Positions 53,401-61,985 of a stretch of DNA of 64,000 bases are shown here, in pieces (the stretch's first letter is position 1; every line of letters begins with the position of its first letter). The stretch spans positions 1-64,000 of the forward strand of contig DATIEP010000085.1 in the NCBI GenBank assembly GCA_035455745.1, read 5' to 3'. This DNA comes from JADGGM01 sp027307005 (GTDB lineage: Bacteria; Gemmatimonadota; Gemmatimonadetes; Gemmatimonadales; Gemmatimonadaceae). A model generated the notes under the pieces. It did not search any database. It was not told the DNA's origin and saw only the letters and a list, made by a program, of their open reading frames with translations. The translations under genes and the position numbers were made by a program.

Positions 53401-55523
53401 TCGAACGGGCGCGCCGTGCCGCCCAACGCGAGCGATGCGTGCGGGCCCGACGCGGCGGCGCGCCAGCGCGCGGTGCCGCGGCGGATCGCCACGGTGGCCG
53501 ACGCCGAATCGATGCGTTGCGCGCCGGCCCGCGACCGGGCTAGCGTTAGGCGGGCGGCGCCGGCGATGGTGGCCGCCGCGCCGGCGCCCGGCCGCCACGC
53601 CGCGCGGCCGGCCATCGACCCGGTGAGGTCCGTGGACAGCGCAGTGTCGCCGGCGAGCGGGCCGGCATCCACGTGCGCGAACGCGAGACGTCGCACGACG
53701 ATGCCGGGGTGCGCGCCGCCGGGCGTGACCGATGCGTCGATGGACACCGTGCCCGTATCGAGCGAGGCCGTTGCGGCGAGGCTGGCGACGCCGCCGCGCA
53801 TCGCGACCGAGGCATCGGCCTTGCGGATGCGGATTGTGCGGTAGGTCGACCGGTCGAGGCGGAGGCGGACCTGCGCCACCGCCGACGCGAGCGACGTGCC
53901 GCGGCCGGCGGCCGTGAACCGGCCGGTGAGCGCGCTGGCGCTGGTGTCGCCCGTCAGGCGGGCGACGTTGACGCGCGACAGCGTTCCGTTAGTCACGCGC
54001 CACGCGAGCGGCGTTCCGAGCGTCGCCGCGCCGGTGGCCGCCGCCGTTCCACCGGCCACCGCGGCGCGGAGCGAAAACGCGATGGTCCGCGCGTGCAGCA
54101 TCGCGTGCACGTCTGCCGAATCGATGCCGGCGGGGTGCGCGCCCACCGTGACCACGTGCGCGCGGATGTCGTGCGCCCGCGTGGTGTCGAACGGAGAAAG
54201 CGTGGCCGTCGCCGCGACCTTCCACGGGCGCAGCGTTCCATGCAGCGTCGCGCGCACCACACCGCGCGTCATCACGGCGCGCGCAGCGAGATCGCGCACC
54301 GTGTAGGATCCGTAGCGCACCGTGGGCGCGAGATCGAGTTGGGCGGCGCCGTCGGCCGTGCGGAGCGACTGGCCGTGCACGCGCACGGCGAGTGTGCCGC
54401 TCACGCTGCCGGTGTCGGTGGCGCTGGCCAGTATCGCTTTCGGCTTCACATCCTCGAGTCGCACGTCGAGCGAGTCGAGCACGTTGGTCGCGCTGGTCGT
54501 GATGACGCCGCCGATCGTGGCGCGTCCGCCGCGTTCGATCTCCGCCCCGCCGGCCACGCGCAGCGTGTCGAGGGCGCCGCGCGCCTCGAGATGGACGGTG
54601 GCCGACTCGTGCGGTGCGAGTCCCGCCACGAAGATCGAGAGGTCGGCGAAGCGCACCGGTTGGGCATCGATCGCGACGTCGACGTTGCGCAGATGCGGGT
54701 GCGCGCTGTCGGGCAAGGTCAGCGATCCTCGTGCGCTCACGAACGTGTCGCCGCCGCGCGCGGTGATGCGCGCGGGCTCGAGGCGGCCGCCGGTCAGCGC
54801 GCCGGTCGCGTCGATGGCGAGGGGCGGCAGGCCGGGTGTCGCGGGATCGATGCGCGCGTGCAGCGTGTCGAGGCGCACGGCGGTTGTCGCGCCTAACCGA
54901 ACGTTGCGGGCCGACACCAGCAGGTCATCCAGGCGGTACGGCGCGTGGCGGCGGCCCGTGGCCGTGTCCGCCCGCGGCGCCGCGACCAGCGCGGCGCGCC
55001 GGATGGTGAGGCGGCCGACGCTGAAGGTGGCCGGCGCCTTCGCGTTAGGCGCGCGCGGCGGCGCCGGAGGCCGCGCGAACGGCGTCAGCAGATCCCAGGC
55101 GCCGGCACGCGACTGCGTCGCGCTCGCCGAGAGGCCCGCGATGACGAGCGACGAGAGCGAGCGCGCGCGCACGACGTCGATCAACGACGCATACCGCGCC
55201 TCCACCGTGTCGATCGAGATCGCCGGCGACCGGTCCGCCGGCAGCAGCCGCACGCCGGTCAGCGTGAGTCCGCTCCACCAGTCGCCCGTCACCGATTGAA
55301 CGGCGATCACGCGTCCCTTGTACGGATTGACGAGCGCGAGCACCTGCGTGGCCGCCCATCGGGCGACGACGCCGTTCTGCAGAGCAAGTAGCGCCGCCGT
55401 CGGAACGACGGCGACGAGAACGACAACCGCGACCAGCACGCCGATCGCGATCCGGCGCAGCCGATGACTCCGGCGCATGACGCGTCGATCCGGTTGTGCG
55501 GGCGTGTGAGATGGGTGTTCCAC
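50499..55523 (-). CDS. tamB: TamB / DUF490 translocation and assembly protein
   Basis: 1674 residues. An N-terminal transmembrane helix (about 23-50, IGVLVAVVVLVAVVPTAALL) anchors a very long repetitive beta-helical region, typical of AsmA/TamB proteins. The C-terminal DUF490 domain is recognisable by WVRRRANPQLQIELSGTVTA, GRRFTVSEGTLTLNGPPQQL and VAGRYVSPRVYLGFAQPLGF. It spans the periplasm with TamA and is linked to lipid transport and outer-membrane protein assembly. Codon-level GTTAGGC copies occur several times in the gene. An alternative start at 55478 (MRRSHRLRR) is equally plausible. Confidence 0.92.
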   Translation of the reverse strand: MEHPSHTPAQPDRRVMRRSHRLRRIAIGVLVAVVVLVAVVPTAALLALQNGVVARWAATQVLALVNPYKGRVIAVQSVTGDWWSGLTLTGVRLLPADRSPAISIDTVEARYASLIDVVRARSLSSLVIAGLSASATQSRAGAWDLLTPFARPPAPPRAPNAKAPATFSVGRLTIRRAALVAAPRADTATGRRHAPYRLDDLLVSARNVRLGATTAVRLDTLHARIDPATPGLPPLAIDATGALTGGRLEPARITARGGDTFVSARGSLTLPDSAHPHLRNVDVAIDAQPVRFADLSIFVAGLAPHESATVHLEARGALDTLRVAGGAEIERGGRATIGGVITTSATNVLDSLDVRLEDVKPKAILASATDTGSVSGTLAVRVHGQSLRTADGAAQLDLAPTVRYGSYTVRDLAARAVMTRGVVRATLHGTLRPWKVAATATLSPFDTTRAHDIRAHVVTVGAHPAGIDSADVHAMLHARTIAFSLRAAVAGGTAAATGAATLGTPLAWRVTNGTLSRVNVARLTGDTSASALTGRFTAAGRGTSLASAVAQVRLRLDRSTYRTIRIRKADASVAMRGGVASLAATASLDTGTVSIDASVTPGGAHPGIVVRRLAFAHVDAGPLAGDTALSTDLTGSMAGRAAWRPGAGAAATIAGAARLTLARSRAGAQRIDSASATVAIRRGTARWRAAASGPHASLALGGTARPFDAQPVFTVDTGAIRGLDLAGFTGRADLHTSIDAALTARVAGLDPAVARWNATLSVAPSVVRGVTIDSIKLGVALDSGTLAVTAGIAAPDGRGNAAIHGRLVTPGPKRPISLDRILAEADLRLQARGWWRLAEAAPDTAIMLASVDTVTLPLDSGVAALRLTQGRVAIDTLDVRSVLGTLTGSGQAAVAHGAGPQPSNLELMIDTRDLTPIAQVLGLNVLGADSARLSLALSGTADTPQVRVLARARGIAYNSNRVDALDADITAAVPGLRRLSGTNGTVRATDVAFAGIAARELNVTLGYADSSARVSVAATLHDGTTASLVADAVPDSIRSALRLDSLDISHTKYHWRLTHPVPVSYGARYAIKDFELTSNTGRRIAIDGSVGRTGAERLTVRADSVSLAPLARALGYHALTGAKLVGQATLDGTAAAPRLHADATVVLPKAHADSGTVHAVIDWTAKKLALDGAMTPVDGHPLRVHGTLPLQLSFAAGGAPISLIENGAVDLRIAAAGFHLASIEPFLDGRTIDQARGALAIDAHVGGVADAPQLSGTLGLHGLLLRLPSMGVTYEKGTVVAHMANDRLSIDTAQLRSEDGSARLTGSVILRQLTLGQFDLHASMHKFRAVWTSAYQVVASGDVAFQGTTKAPAFSGALRINNGTLDLSATGSGGSAKPVNLTEAELRSIAARFGPEAVVPGGTQATSFFDKLALNLKVTTDRDAWVRRRANPQLQIELSGTVTARKDPRGPLRLYGTLEPIEGRSYVAEFGRRFTVSEGTLTLNGPPQQLRMNIKTQYVVPSTGDPNAAEVTINLDVTGTPERIRLELSSDPQMSNSDIISYIATGHPEAAGLGLGGNSTGSSNLALQAGTSVAMSQLQGVIEGVGQDQLQLDVIEIRQDAVRGATLVAGRYVSPRVYLGFAQPLGFGQAATDQLNQNLYPEAQVEYNAFKWLVMRLEGGVSDMRFLLRSRHSY

Positions 55524-55565
55524 TTCGCCGCCTAGTCAAGCACGGCGCGTGCCACCATCCGGTAC

Positions 55566-56819
55566 TCATTGGTCTGAGCCGCAGCACCCTACGCGTTTTT
55601 GGAAGAACCGGCGCTCGGCCGCGTTGCGCGCGAGGCGCATGGCCGCCTCAAAGTGCTCGCGTGCCTCGGCGGTTCGTCCGCGCCGGAGCTCCAGCTCGGC
55701 GAACGCGGCTCGATAGAACGGGTACGCGGCCAGCCGGTCGGCGTCGCTGATCGCCTCGAGCTCGGCGATGCCGGAGGCCGCGCCGTCCCGTTGGGCCACG
55801 GCGATCGCGCGGTTGAGCGCGACGACCGGCGAAGGCGCGATTGCCAGCAGCCGATCGTACAGCTCGACGACCGTGTGCCAATCGGTGCCATCGACGCTCG
55901 GCGCCTGCACGTGCGCGGCGGCGATCGCGGCCTCGAGGTGGTACACGCTGACGTCGGCGCCGCGTGCCGACTCGTCGAGCAACGCCAATCCGTGGGCGAT
56001 GAGCGATGCATCCCACGTCGAGCGATCCTGGTCGGAGAGCGCGCTCAGCTCGCCGGCGCCGGTGATGCGTGCCGGCAGGCGCGCCGCGTGCAGGCACATG
56101 AGCGCCGCGAGCGCGCACGTGGCCGGCGTGCCCGTCCGCGCATCGGCGGCGAGCAGCTCCGTTAGGCGGATGGCTTCGCGGCACAGCTCCGTGCGCACGA
56201 CGGTGTCGGCCGACACGCTGTGGTAGCCTTCGTTGAACAGCAGATAGAGCGCGCGCTGCACGACGGGCAGCCGGTCCGCCACATCGTCGTCGGTGAGATC
56301 GAACAGGCGTTGCGATGTCGCGAGCGACTGCTTGCCGCGGGCGATGCGCTTTTCGACCGCGGCGCGGCCGGCGAGAAACGCGCCGGCGATTTCCTGCGCG
56401 CCGAACCCGCACAGAATGTTGAGCACGAGCGCGATCTGCACTTCTTCCTTGAGGCGCGGGTCGCAGCAGGAGAACATCATGCGGAGTTGTTCGTCGCGGA
56501 TGACTTCGGAGGCGAATGCTTCGTCGACGACCGGCGCCAGCGTCCACTCGCTGTCGAACATGCGGGACACTTCCGGCGCGAACGTGGTCGCGGTGCGCTC
56601 GCGACGAATCACATCGAGTGCGCGATTCTTGGCGGTGGCCATGAGCCACGCCGACGGATTGTCCGGCACGCCGCGCACTTTCCAGACCTCGAGCGCGCGA
56701 CAGAACGCGTCCTGCACGACATCCTCGGCGAGCGACAAGTTGTGCACGCCGAAGATGCGGGTGAGGGCGGCCACCATGCGCGCCGATTCGCGGCGGAAGA
56801 GATGCTCGTCGAGCTGCAT
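55566..56819 (-). CDS. ECF42-type sigma factor with C-terminal TPR-like extension (DUF6596)
   Basis: 417 residues. Sigma-2 region RIFGVHNLSLAEDVVQDAFC and DNPSAWLMATAKNRALDVIR, sigma-4 region AQEIAGAFLAGRAAVEKRIA. The C-terminal ~230 residues are alpha-helical repeats (ELYDRLLAIAPSPVVALNRA, AEAREHFEAAMRLARNAAER) characteristic of the ECF42 group. It directs RNA polymerase to a small regulon. The DGPF-domain partner gene lies 58 nt upstream, as usual for ECF42. No anti-sigma factor is present, which is normal for this group. Confidence 0.92.
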   Translation of the reverse strand: MQLDEHLFRRESARMVAALTRIFGVHNLSLAEDVVQDAFCRALEVWKVRGVPDNPSAWLMATAKNRALDVIRRERTATTFAPEVSRMFDSEWTLAPVVDEAFASEVIRDEQLRMMFSCCDPRLKEEVQIALVLNILCGFGAQEIAGAFLAGRAAVEKRIARGKQSLATSQRLFDLTDDDVADRLPVVQRALYLLFNEGYHSVSADTVVRTELCREAIRLTELLAADARTGTPATCALAALMCLHAARLPARITGAGELSALSDQDRSTWDASLIAHGLALLDESARGADVSVYHLEAAIAAAHVQAPSVDGTDWHTVVELYDRLLAIAPSPVVALNRAIAVAQRDGAASGIAELEAISDADRLAAYPFYRAAFAELELRRGRTAEAREHFEAAMRLARNAAERRFFQKRVGCCGSDQ

Positions 56820-56877
56820 CGCGTGACGCGATGCGCCGCGCCGGCCACGTTGGGCGCCGGCGCGGCGCTGCCGGTGG

Positions 56878-57234
56878 TTAGAAATTCATTGCCATCACGG
56901 GACGCACTTCGACGGCGCCATCCCCCTCGAGGATGGGACATCCCTTGGCGAGCTCGGCGGCCTGCGCGATGTCGCGCGCCTGGACGATCATGAAACCGGC
57001 GACGAGATCTTTCACCTCGGGGAAGGGGCCATCGGTGATCACCTTCTTGGAGCCGCGCACCACCTTGCCTTCGTTCTCGAGCGGCTGTCCTCTGTCCTTG
57101 ACGTGTCCTTTCGTTTCCAGATCGCGCAGCCATGCGAGCCAGCGCTGCATGCTCTGTTGGGCAAGCTCCGGGCTTCCCATCGCCGCGCGCCGGGCGTCAG
57201 CCGTGGTGCGGAACAGGTAGATGTAGTCGCTCAT
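56878..57234 (-). CDS. DGPF/YCII-domain protein, partner of ECF42 sigma factor
   Basis: 118 residues from the ATG at 57234. The signature is KKVITDGPFPEVKDLVAGFM (residues 69-88), with the DGPF tetrapeptide intact, and the N-terminal YIYLFRTTADARRAAMGSPE. YCII-like proteins of this group always occur beside ECF42 sigma factors and are thought to be among the genes they control. It is the first gene of the pair, so the shared promoter should be in 57235-57330. The rest of the 276-nt gap to the M28 gene shows no gene. Confidence 0.92.
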   Translation of the reverse strand: MSDYIYLFRTTADARRAAMGSPELAQQSMQRWLAWLRDLETKGHVKDRGQPLENEGKVVRGSKKVITDGPFPEVKDLVAGFMIVQARDIAQAAELAKGCPILEGDGAVEVRPVMAMNF

Positions 57235-57510
57235 GTGTGCCTCTCGTGTAAGTGATATCGGCCGGCGGCCGGAGTGGCGCCGCGTCATTCGACGTTGGAT
57301 CGACGTTCGGGCTCGGCGCCGCCGGACATTTTCATTTCGCTGTGCAATATCGTTCGCGGCCGGGTCGTGGGTGGGGCTTCGGCGCGCCTCGGATCGGCTC
57401 CGGCGCGGCCGTGCATGCAGCGCAGCCCGGTGTTCGACCGTAATCTTTGCGGTGTCGCTGTACGGCGCGCCGTCGATCGGCGCAACCCATTCGCCCCGAG
57501 TTCGGTATTC

Positions 57511-58740
57511 ATGGCCACTCTGTCCACGCATCTCGCTCAGGCCGCGCTCCTCGTGTCGGCCGGGGTCGCGCCCGCCGGCGCCCAGTCTCCGCAGCCCCCG
57601 CGCGACACGGCGGATCCCCAGATCACGCAGCTGGTGTCCCGCCTAACGCTGGACCGCTACAAGGCGACCGTGAAGGGCTTGACGCAGTTCGGCGACCGCC
57701 GCCAGGGCACCGACCGCAATCGTGCGGCCGTGGACTGGATCGAGGCGCAACTCGAGAGCTACGGATGCACGCCCACGCAGCGGATCACGTACGACTATCA
57801 ACCGCCGCCACCGCGCGCGCGACCGACGCCGGAGCAAATCGCGGCATTTCAGAAAGCGCGCGCGCGTGGGGAGGGCCAGGGCGGATCGCGCATCCGAGGG
57901 AACCGCGGCCCGGTGGGGGTGAACAACGATTCACTCAAGCAGCCCGATCCCGCGATTCGCGCGCTCGACGCGCAGCCGAGCACGCCGGGCGAGCGGCAGG
58001 AAGTGTACTGCACGAAGGTGGGCACCGTGCATCCCGACGAGATGTACATCGTCGGCGGCCACATGGACGGGATCGGCTGGGGCCAGGCGGCCAACGACGA
58101 CGGCTCGGGCACTGCGTTAGTCATGGAGCTCGCGCGCGTGCTCAGCGCGCCGGACGTGCGCACTGACGTCTCGATCCGGTTCATCCTGTGGAACAACGAG
58201 GAGACCGGGCTCAACGGATCGCGCGCGTACGTCGCGCAGCGCGCGGCGCTGCAGGGCAAGGAGGATCCGCCGGGGTCGGGAACGTATCCGGAACCCAGGT
58301 GGCTCGGCATGATCCAGCACGACATGGAGCTGTTCGACCACGGGATGCCTAACGCACAGGGGCAGGTGAGCAAGACGCAGCGCCCCGACGCCGACGTGAA
58401 CATCGAGTTCCAATCCAAATCGAAATTCGCCGAAGGCTCGGAGCGACTCGCGTGGGCGTTCCGCGATGCGAACGAGAAATACGCGACGGACTATCCCGCG
58501 GCCGTCGGCCCGCACATGACGAACACCGACTCGGCGCCGTTCCAGGATCTGGTGCCGGCCATCAGCATCCGCGAGAACGAGCGCGGCATGCAGATCGGCG
58601 CGGGATGGGACCCGCAGTGGCACCAGCCGACCGATGTGTTTTCGACGTACAGCGACGACGACTTCCGGTTGGGCTTGAATGCGGCGCAGACGACGTTGGG
58701 CGCGGTGGCGACGTTGGCGGGCGCGCATCTCGCGCAGTGA
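57511..58740 (+). CDS. Secreted M28-family aminopeptidase
   Basis: 409 residues from the ATG at 57511, with a signal sequence ending PAGAQS. Zinc-site segments in order are YIVGGHMDGIGWGQAANDDG (first His and bridging Asp), FILWNNEETGLNGSRAYVAQ (Glu ligands), and IQHDMELFDHG. The final His is in WHQPTDVFSTYSD. Aminopeptidase or carboxypeptidase-Q-like activity is expected; substrate range is not evident. A Pro/Arg/Gly-rich insert (about 97-150) separates the PA-like region from the catalytic core. Confidence 0.9.
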   Translation: MATLSTHLAQAALLVSAGVAPAGAQSPQPPRDTADPQITQLVSRLTLDRYKATVKGLTQFGDRRQGTDRNRAAVDWIEAQLESYGCTPTQRITYDYQPPPPRARPTPEQIAAFQKARARGEGQGGSRIRGNRGPVGVNNDSLKQPDPAIRALDAQPSTPGERQEVYCTKVGTVHPDEMYIVGGHMDGIGWGQAANDDGSGTALVMELARVLSAPDVRTDVSIRFILWNNEETGLNGSRAYVAQRAALQGKEDPPGSGTYPEPRWLGMIQHDMELFDHGMPNAQGQVSKTQRPDADVNIEFQSKSKFAEGSERLAWAFRDANEKYATDYPAAVGPHMTNTDSAPFQDLVPAISIRENERGMQIGAGWDPQWHQPTDVFSTYSDDDFRLGLNAAQTTLGAVATLAGAHLAQ

Positions 58741-58854
58741 GCGCCGCGGGTTCGGATCCTTTCATCGCGTTCGGCGCCGGTCTATCATTGCATGGCGCTT
58801 CTCGGCCGCGCCGTTCATTCCGTCGCAGCGATCGATTCCATCATCCCACCTGTC

Positions 58855-59517
58855 ATGCGCAGTCTGAGCCATCTCTTCGAGAACAATCGCGCGTGGGCCG
58901 CCGAGATGACGCGACAGGATCCGGCGTTTTTCAGCCGGCTCTCGGGCCAGCAGGCGCCGCAGTACCTGTGGATCGGCTGCTCCGACAGCCGTGTGCCGGC
59001 CAATCAGATCGTCGGGCTGCCGCCCGGCGAGATGTTCGTGCACCGCAACATCGCCAACGTCGTGGTGCACTCGGATCTCAACTGCCTGTCGGTGATGCAG
59101 TTCGCGGTGGAGTATCTCCACGTCCAGCACATCATCGTCTGCGGGCACTACGGGTGCGGCGGCGTGGCGGCCGCGCTGCGCGAGGACAAGTTAGGCGTGG
59201 TGGACAACTGGCTGCGCCACGTGCAGGACGTGCGGTGGAAGCACCACGCCGAGCTGGATGCGCTGCCTAACGAGGACGAGCGGCGCCGCCGGCTGTGCGA
59301 GCTCAACGTGATGGCGCAGGTGGTGAACGCCGCGCAGACCACGGTGGTGCGCGATGCGTGGGGGCGCGGCCAGCCGCTGTGGGTGCACGGCTGGGTGTAC
59401 GGGCTCAAAGACGGCCTGCTGCGCGACCTGGGCCTGTGCATCGCCGCGGACGACGAGTTGCCGCGTCTGAGATCCGCACCCGAGACGCCGCCGAGTGAAA
59501 TGCCTCGGCAGCGCTGA
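58855..59517 (+). CDS. can: Beta-class carbonic anhydrase
   Basis: 220 residues from the ATG at 58855; an in-frame ATG at 58792 would add 21 poorly conserved residues. Zinc ligands: C42, D44 and R46 in IGCSDSRVPANQ, H98 and C101 in VCGHYGCGG. NIANVVVHSDLNCLSVMQFA matches the Can/CynT clade. It interconverts CO2 and bicarbonate in the cytoplasm. The active-site set is complete. Confidence 0.95.
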   Translation: MRSLSHLFENNRAWAAEMTRQDPAFFSRLSGQQAPQYLWIGCSDSRVPANQIVGLPPGEMFVHRNIANVVVHSDLNCLSVMQFAVEYLHVQHIIVCGHYGCGGVAAALREDKLGVVDNWLRHVQDVRWKHHAELDALPNEDERRRRLCELNVMAQVVNAAQTTVVRDAWGRGQPLWVHGWVYGLKDGLLRDLGLCIAADDELPRLRSAPETPPSEMPRQR

Positions 59518-59544
59518 TCGCATCGCGTCAGGCCGGCAGGGTCG

Positions 59545-59970
59545 CTACGGCTCCATGGACACCGCGGCGCGCTTCCCCGGCGCAAGCGACGCCGGTCCCG
59601 TGCCCAACATGGCGATGGTCAGCGCGCCCGCGAGCAGCGTCAGCTCCAGCTCGATGCCCTGCGGCGAGAAGAATCCGCCGTGCAGCTTCACGAACAGAAT
59701 CACGATCAGCATTTCGATCGCCATGAGGCAGGCCGGCCATCGCGCCCACACGCCGAAGAAAATCGCGAGACCGCCGATGAATTCGACGAGGATCGCCACC
59801 CACGCCGCCACCACCGGCAACGGAATTCCCATGTGCGACATCGCCATCGCCGTCCCGCCGACGCCATAGAAGAAGAGCTTCTGTCCGCCGTGCATCGCGA
59901 ACACGAGTCCGATCACGAGACGAATGGGAACGATGCCCCAGCCCACAGCGCGGTCCGTAAAGTCAGTCAT
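59545..59970 (-). CDS. DoxX-family membrane protein
   Basis: 141 residues with four hydrophobic segments (about 12-28, 54-74, 78-94, 106-126). The family pattern LVIGLVFAMHGGQKLFFYGV and WVAILVEFIGGLAIFFGVWA is clear. DoxX proteins are inner-membrane proteins of unclear role, some part of quinone-linked oxidoreductases. Converges with the carbonic anhydrase gene, 27 nt apart. Confidence 0.88.
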   Translation of the reverse strand: MTDFTDRAVGWGIVPIRLVIGLVFAMHGGQKLFFYGVGGTAMAMSHMGIPLPVVAAWVAILVEFIGGLAIFFGVWARWPACLMAIEMLIVILFVKLHGGFFSPQGIELELTLLAGALTIAMLGTGPASLAPGKRAAVSMEP

Positions 59971-60056
59971 CGTGCACCTCGTGGTCGAGCGTTAGTCGGA
60001 GGCTGCTGTGCCGGCGATGCTACGGATATACGGATGGGGGCGGCTCGAGGCCAGTA

Positions 60057-60440
60057 TCATTGAACCACGGTCACCGATAGCGTTGCCGAGAGTCCGCCTT
60101 TCGCTGCCGACACGTCTGCCTTTCCCGGGGCAAGCGCGTGCGCGGTTCCGTCGGTGGCGATGCTGACGATCGTCGAGTCGGTCGTCCCCCAAGTGACGCT
60201 GGCGGCGGGGATGTTTTGAATCACGCAGCCCGTACTGCCGACGCCCGGTCCGAGCACGCCCTGCTGCGCAACGAGGGTCACGTCCTCGCCCACCGTGAGC
60301 GTGGACGATTTGCCGTTCGCGATGACGAGAAAGATCTTGCCGCCGCACACACTGTTGGGCGAGAGCGCGCCCGAGTTGCACGCGGCGCTGGCAATGGCGG
60401 CGCCCATCGCTGCAATCGACAACACGGTCCGATATCGCAT
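60057..60440 (-). CDS. Small Ig-like lipoprotein
   Basis: 127 residues from the ATG at 60440. Lipobox AIASAAC at about 13-19. The mature part has CGGKIFLVIANGKSSTLTVG, SVTWGTTDSTIVSIATDGTA and HALAPGKADVSAAKGGLSAT, the bacterial Ig-like (BIG2) pattern of value-threshold repeats. Probably surface or periplasmic and structural. The function is unknown. Confidence 0.75.
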   Translation of the reverse strand: MRYRTVLSIAAMGAAIASAACNSGALSPNSVCGGKIFLVIANGKSSTLTVGEDVTLVAQQGVLGPGVGSTGCVIQNIPAASVTWGTTDSTIVSIATDGTAHALAPGKADVSAAKGGLSATLSVTVVQ

Positions 60441-60621
60441 GAGGCTGCTCTCGTGTCGGTCATGGCGACGCGGGGCGCGCCGTCTCGCGAATGGATTCAC
60501 GGCGCGGGCCTCGCGCGCAAGGGTCTCCTGAGCTCGTCATGCGACGACGACGCGGCCCACGAGACACCTCTCGAGCGGGCCGCCTGGTTCCCGTGGAGCG
60601 AGACCGCTCCGGGCGAACGCT

Positions 60622-60696
60622 CTATTCGCTGCGCATGGCGACGAGCGGGTCGACGCGCGATCCGCGCCGCGCCGGGACGATGACGCGAGGCAGCCC
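60622..60696 (-). pseudogene. C-terminal remnant of a MacB/FtsX-type ABC permease
   Basis: The minus frame ending in a TAG at 60622 reads VPARRGSRVDPLVAMRSE, the exact C-terminal signature of MacB-like permeases (PARRAARVDPMVALR-E). Nothing further upstream in this frame resembles the permease. The whole gene was deleted and only the last ~24 codons remain. The surrounding 60441-60830 holds no other gene I can support. Confidence 0.75.
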
Positions 60697-60830
60697 GGGT
60701 GTCCGCTTTCGGTATCGCGTGTGCGACATCTGACAGCACGTTGACCACGTCGGCGGCTTGGTGCATTCTCCGCGCAGGGTGGTTCTGGTGGCGAAGCTGT
60801 GAAAATTCACGCGGTCGAGAGGGAGGGGTC

Positions 60831-61985
60831 ATGGCGGCGAAGAAGCGCAAGACGGCTCGGAAAACGACGCGCAAGCGGAAACCGACGGCCACGAAGCGGC
60901 GCAGCGCCAAGACCACGACCAAGCGCGGTGTGCCGGCGAAAAAAAAGCGCGGGGCAGCAACGACGCCGCGCCGTGCATTGACGAAAGGCAAGAGCGCGCC
61001 CAAGGCGAAGACGACTCGAGCATCGTCGGCGCGCCGTGCACCGAAGCGCATCATCGCGATCATGGGCGCCACCGGGTCGCAGGGCGGGGGCCTGGCGCGC
61101 GCGATCCTGAGCGACTCGTCGAGCGGCTTCACCGTGCGCGCGATCACGCGCAACCCCGACGCGCCGGCGGCGCGCGAGCTGGCTCGGTTAGGCGCGGAGG
61201 TGGTCGCCGGCAACGCCGAGGACCGGTCGAGCCTCGAGCGCGCGTTCGCAGGCGCCTACGGCGCCTACTGCGTCACGTTCTTCTGGGCGCACATGTCGCC
61301 CGAGCGGGAGAAGGCCGAGGCCATGGCGCAGGCCCAGGCCGCCAAGCGCGCCGGCGTGGAGCACGCCGTCTGGTCGACGCTCGAGGACACGCGCCAGTTC
61401 GTTCCGTTAGGCGATACGCGCATCCCGACGCTCATGGGCCACTACAAGGTGCCGCACTTCGACGCCAAGGCCGAAGCCGACGCGTATTTCGCGACGCTCG
61501 GCGTCCCGACCACGTACCTGGTCACGTCGTTCTACTGGGACAACTTCATCCACTTCGGCATGAACCCGAAACCGGGCGCGGACGGCGTGCTCGAGATCGC
61601 GCTGCCGATCGGAACCGCGAAGCTGTCGGGCATCGCCGCCGAAGACATCGGCAAGTGTGCGTACGGCATCTTCAAGCGCGGCGCGCCGTACATCGGACGC
61701 CGCGTCGGCATCGCCGGCGGCCACCTCACCGGCGCGGAGATGGCGGCATCGCTCGGCAAGGCGTTAGGCAGGCCCGTGCGCTACGTGGCCGTGCCGCCGG
61801 ACGTCTATCGCCACCTCGGCTTCCCGGGGGCGGACGAGCTCGGGAACATGTTCCAGATCGATGCCGAGTTTCAGGATCGGTTCATGGCGGCGCGCGACAT
61901 TCGCGAGGCCAGGGCGCTCAACCCGGCGCTCCAGACCTTCGACGACTGGGCGAAGGCGCACCGGAAGGAGATGCCGACGTCCTAA
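60831..61985 (+). CDS. NmrA-family NAD(P)-binding protein with histone-H1-like basic tail
   Basis: 384 residues from the ATG at 60831, preceded by GAGGGAGGGG. Residues 1-73 are Lys/Arg/Ala/Thr/Ser-rich: 31 of 73 are Lys or Arg and none is Asp or Glu (for example MAAKKRKTARKTTRKRKPTA and KRGVPAKKKRGAATTPRR). From residue 74 the protein is a Rossmann-fold NmrA-like protein (IIAIMGATGSQGGGLARAIL, GxxGxxG at 79-85; TVRAITRNPDAPAARELARL). NmrA-like proteins sense NADP or act as atypical SDR enzymes. The tail resembles bacterial H1-like proteins that bind DNA, so a nucleoid-tethered redox sensor is possible but untested. The 3' end overlaps the APC permease end by 4 nt. Confidence 0.88.
   Translation: MAAKKRKTARKTTRKRKPTATKRRSAKTTTKRGVPAKKKRGAATTPRRALTKGKSAPKAKTTRASSARRAPKRIIAIMGATGSQGGGLARAILSDSSSGFTVRAITRNPDAPAARELARLGAEVVAGNAEDRSSLERAFAGAYGAYCVTFFWAHMSPEREKAEAMAQAQAAKRAGVEHAVWSTLEDTRQFVPLGDTRIPTLMGHYKVPHFDAKAEADAYFATLGVPTTYLVTSFYWDNFIHFGMNPKPGADGVLEIALPIGTAKLSGIAAEDIGKCAYGIFKRGAPYIGRRVGIAGGHLTGAEMAASLGKALGRPVRYVAVPPDVYRHLGFPGADELGNMFQIDAEFQDRFMAARDIREARALNPALQTFDDWAKAHRKEMPTS

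Noticed and set aside
51004..53598. 864-codon minus frame inside tamB
   Set aside because: Arg/His/Pro-rich shadow frame of a long GC-rich gene.
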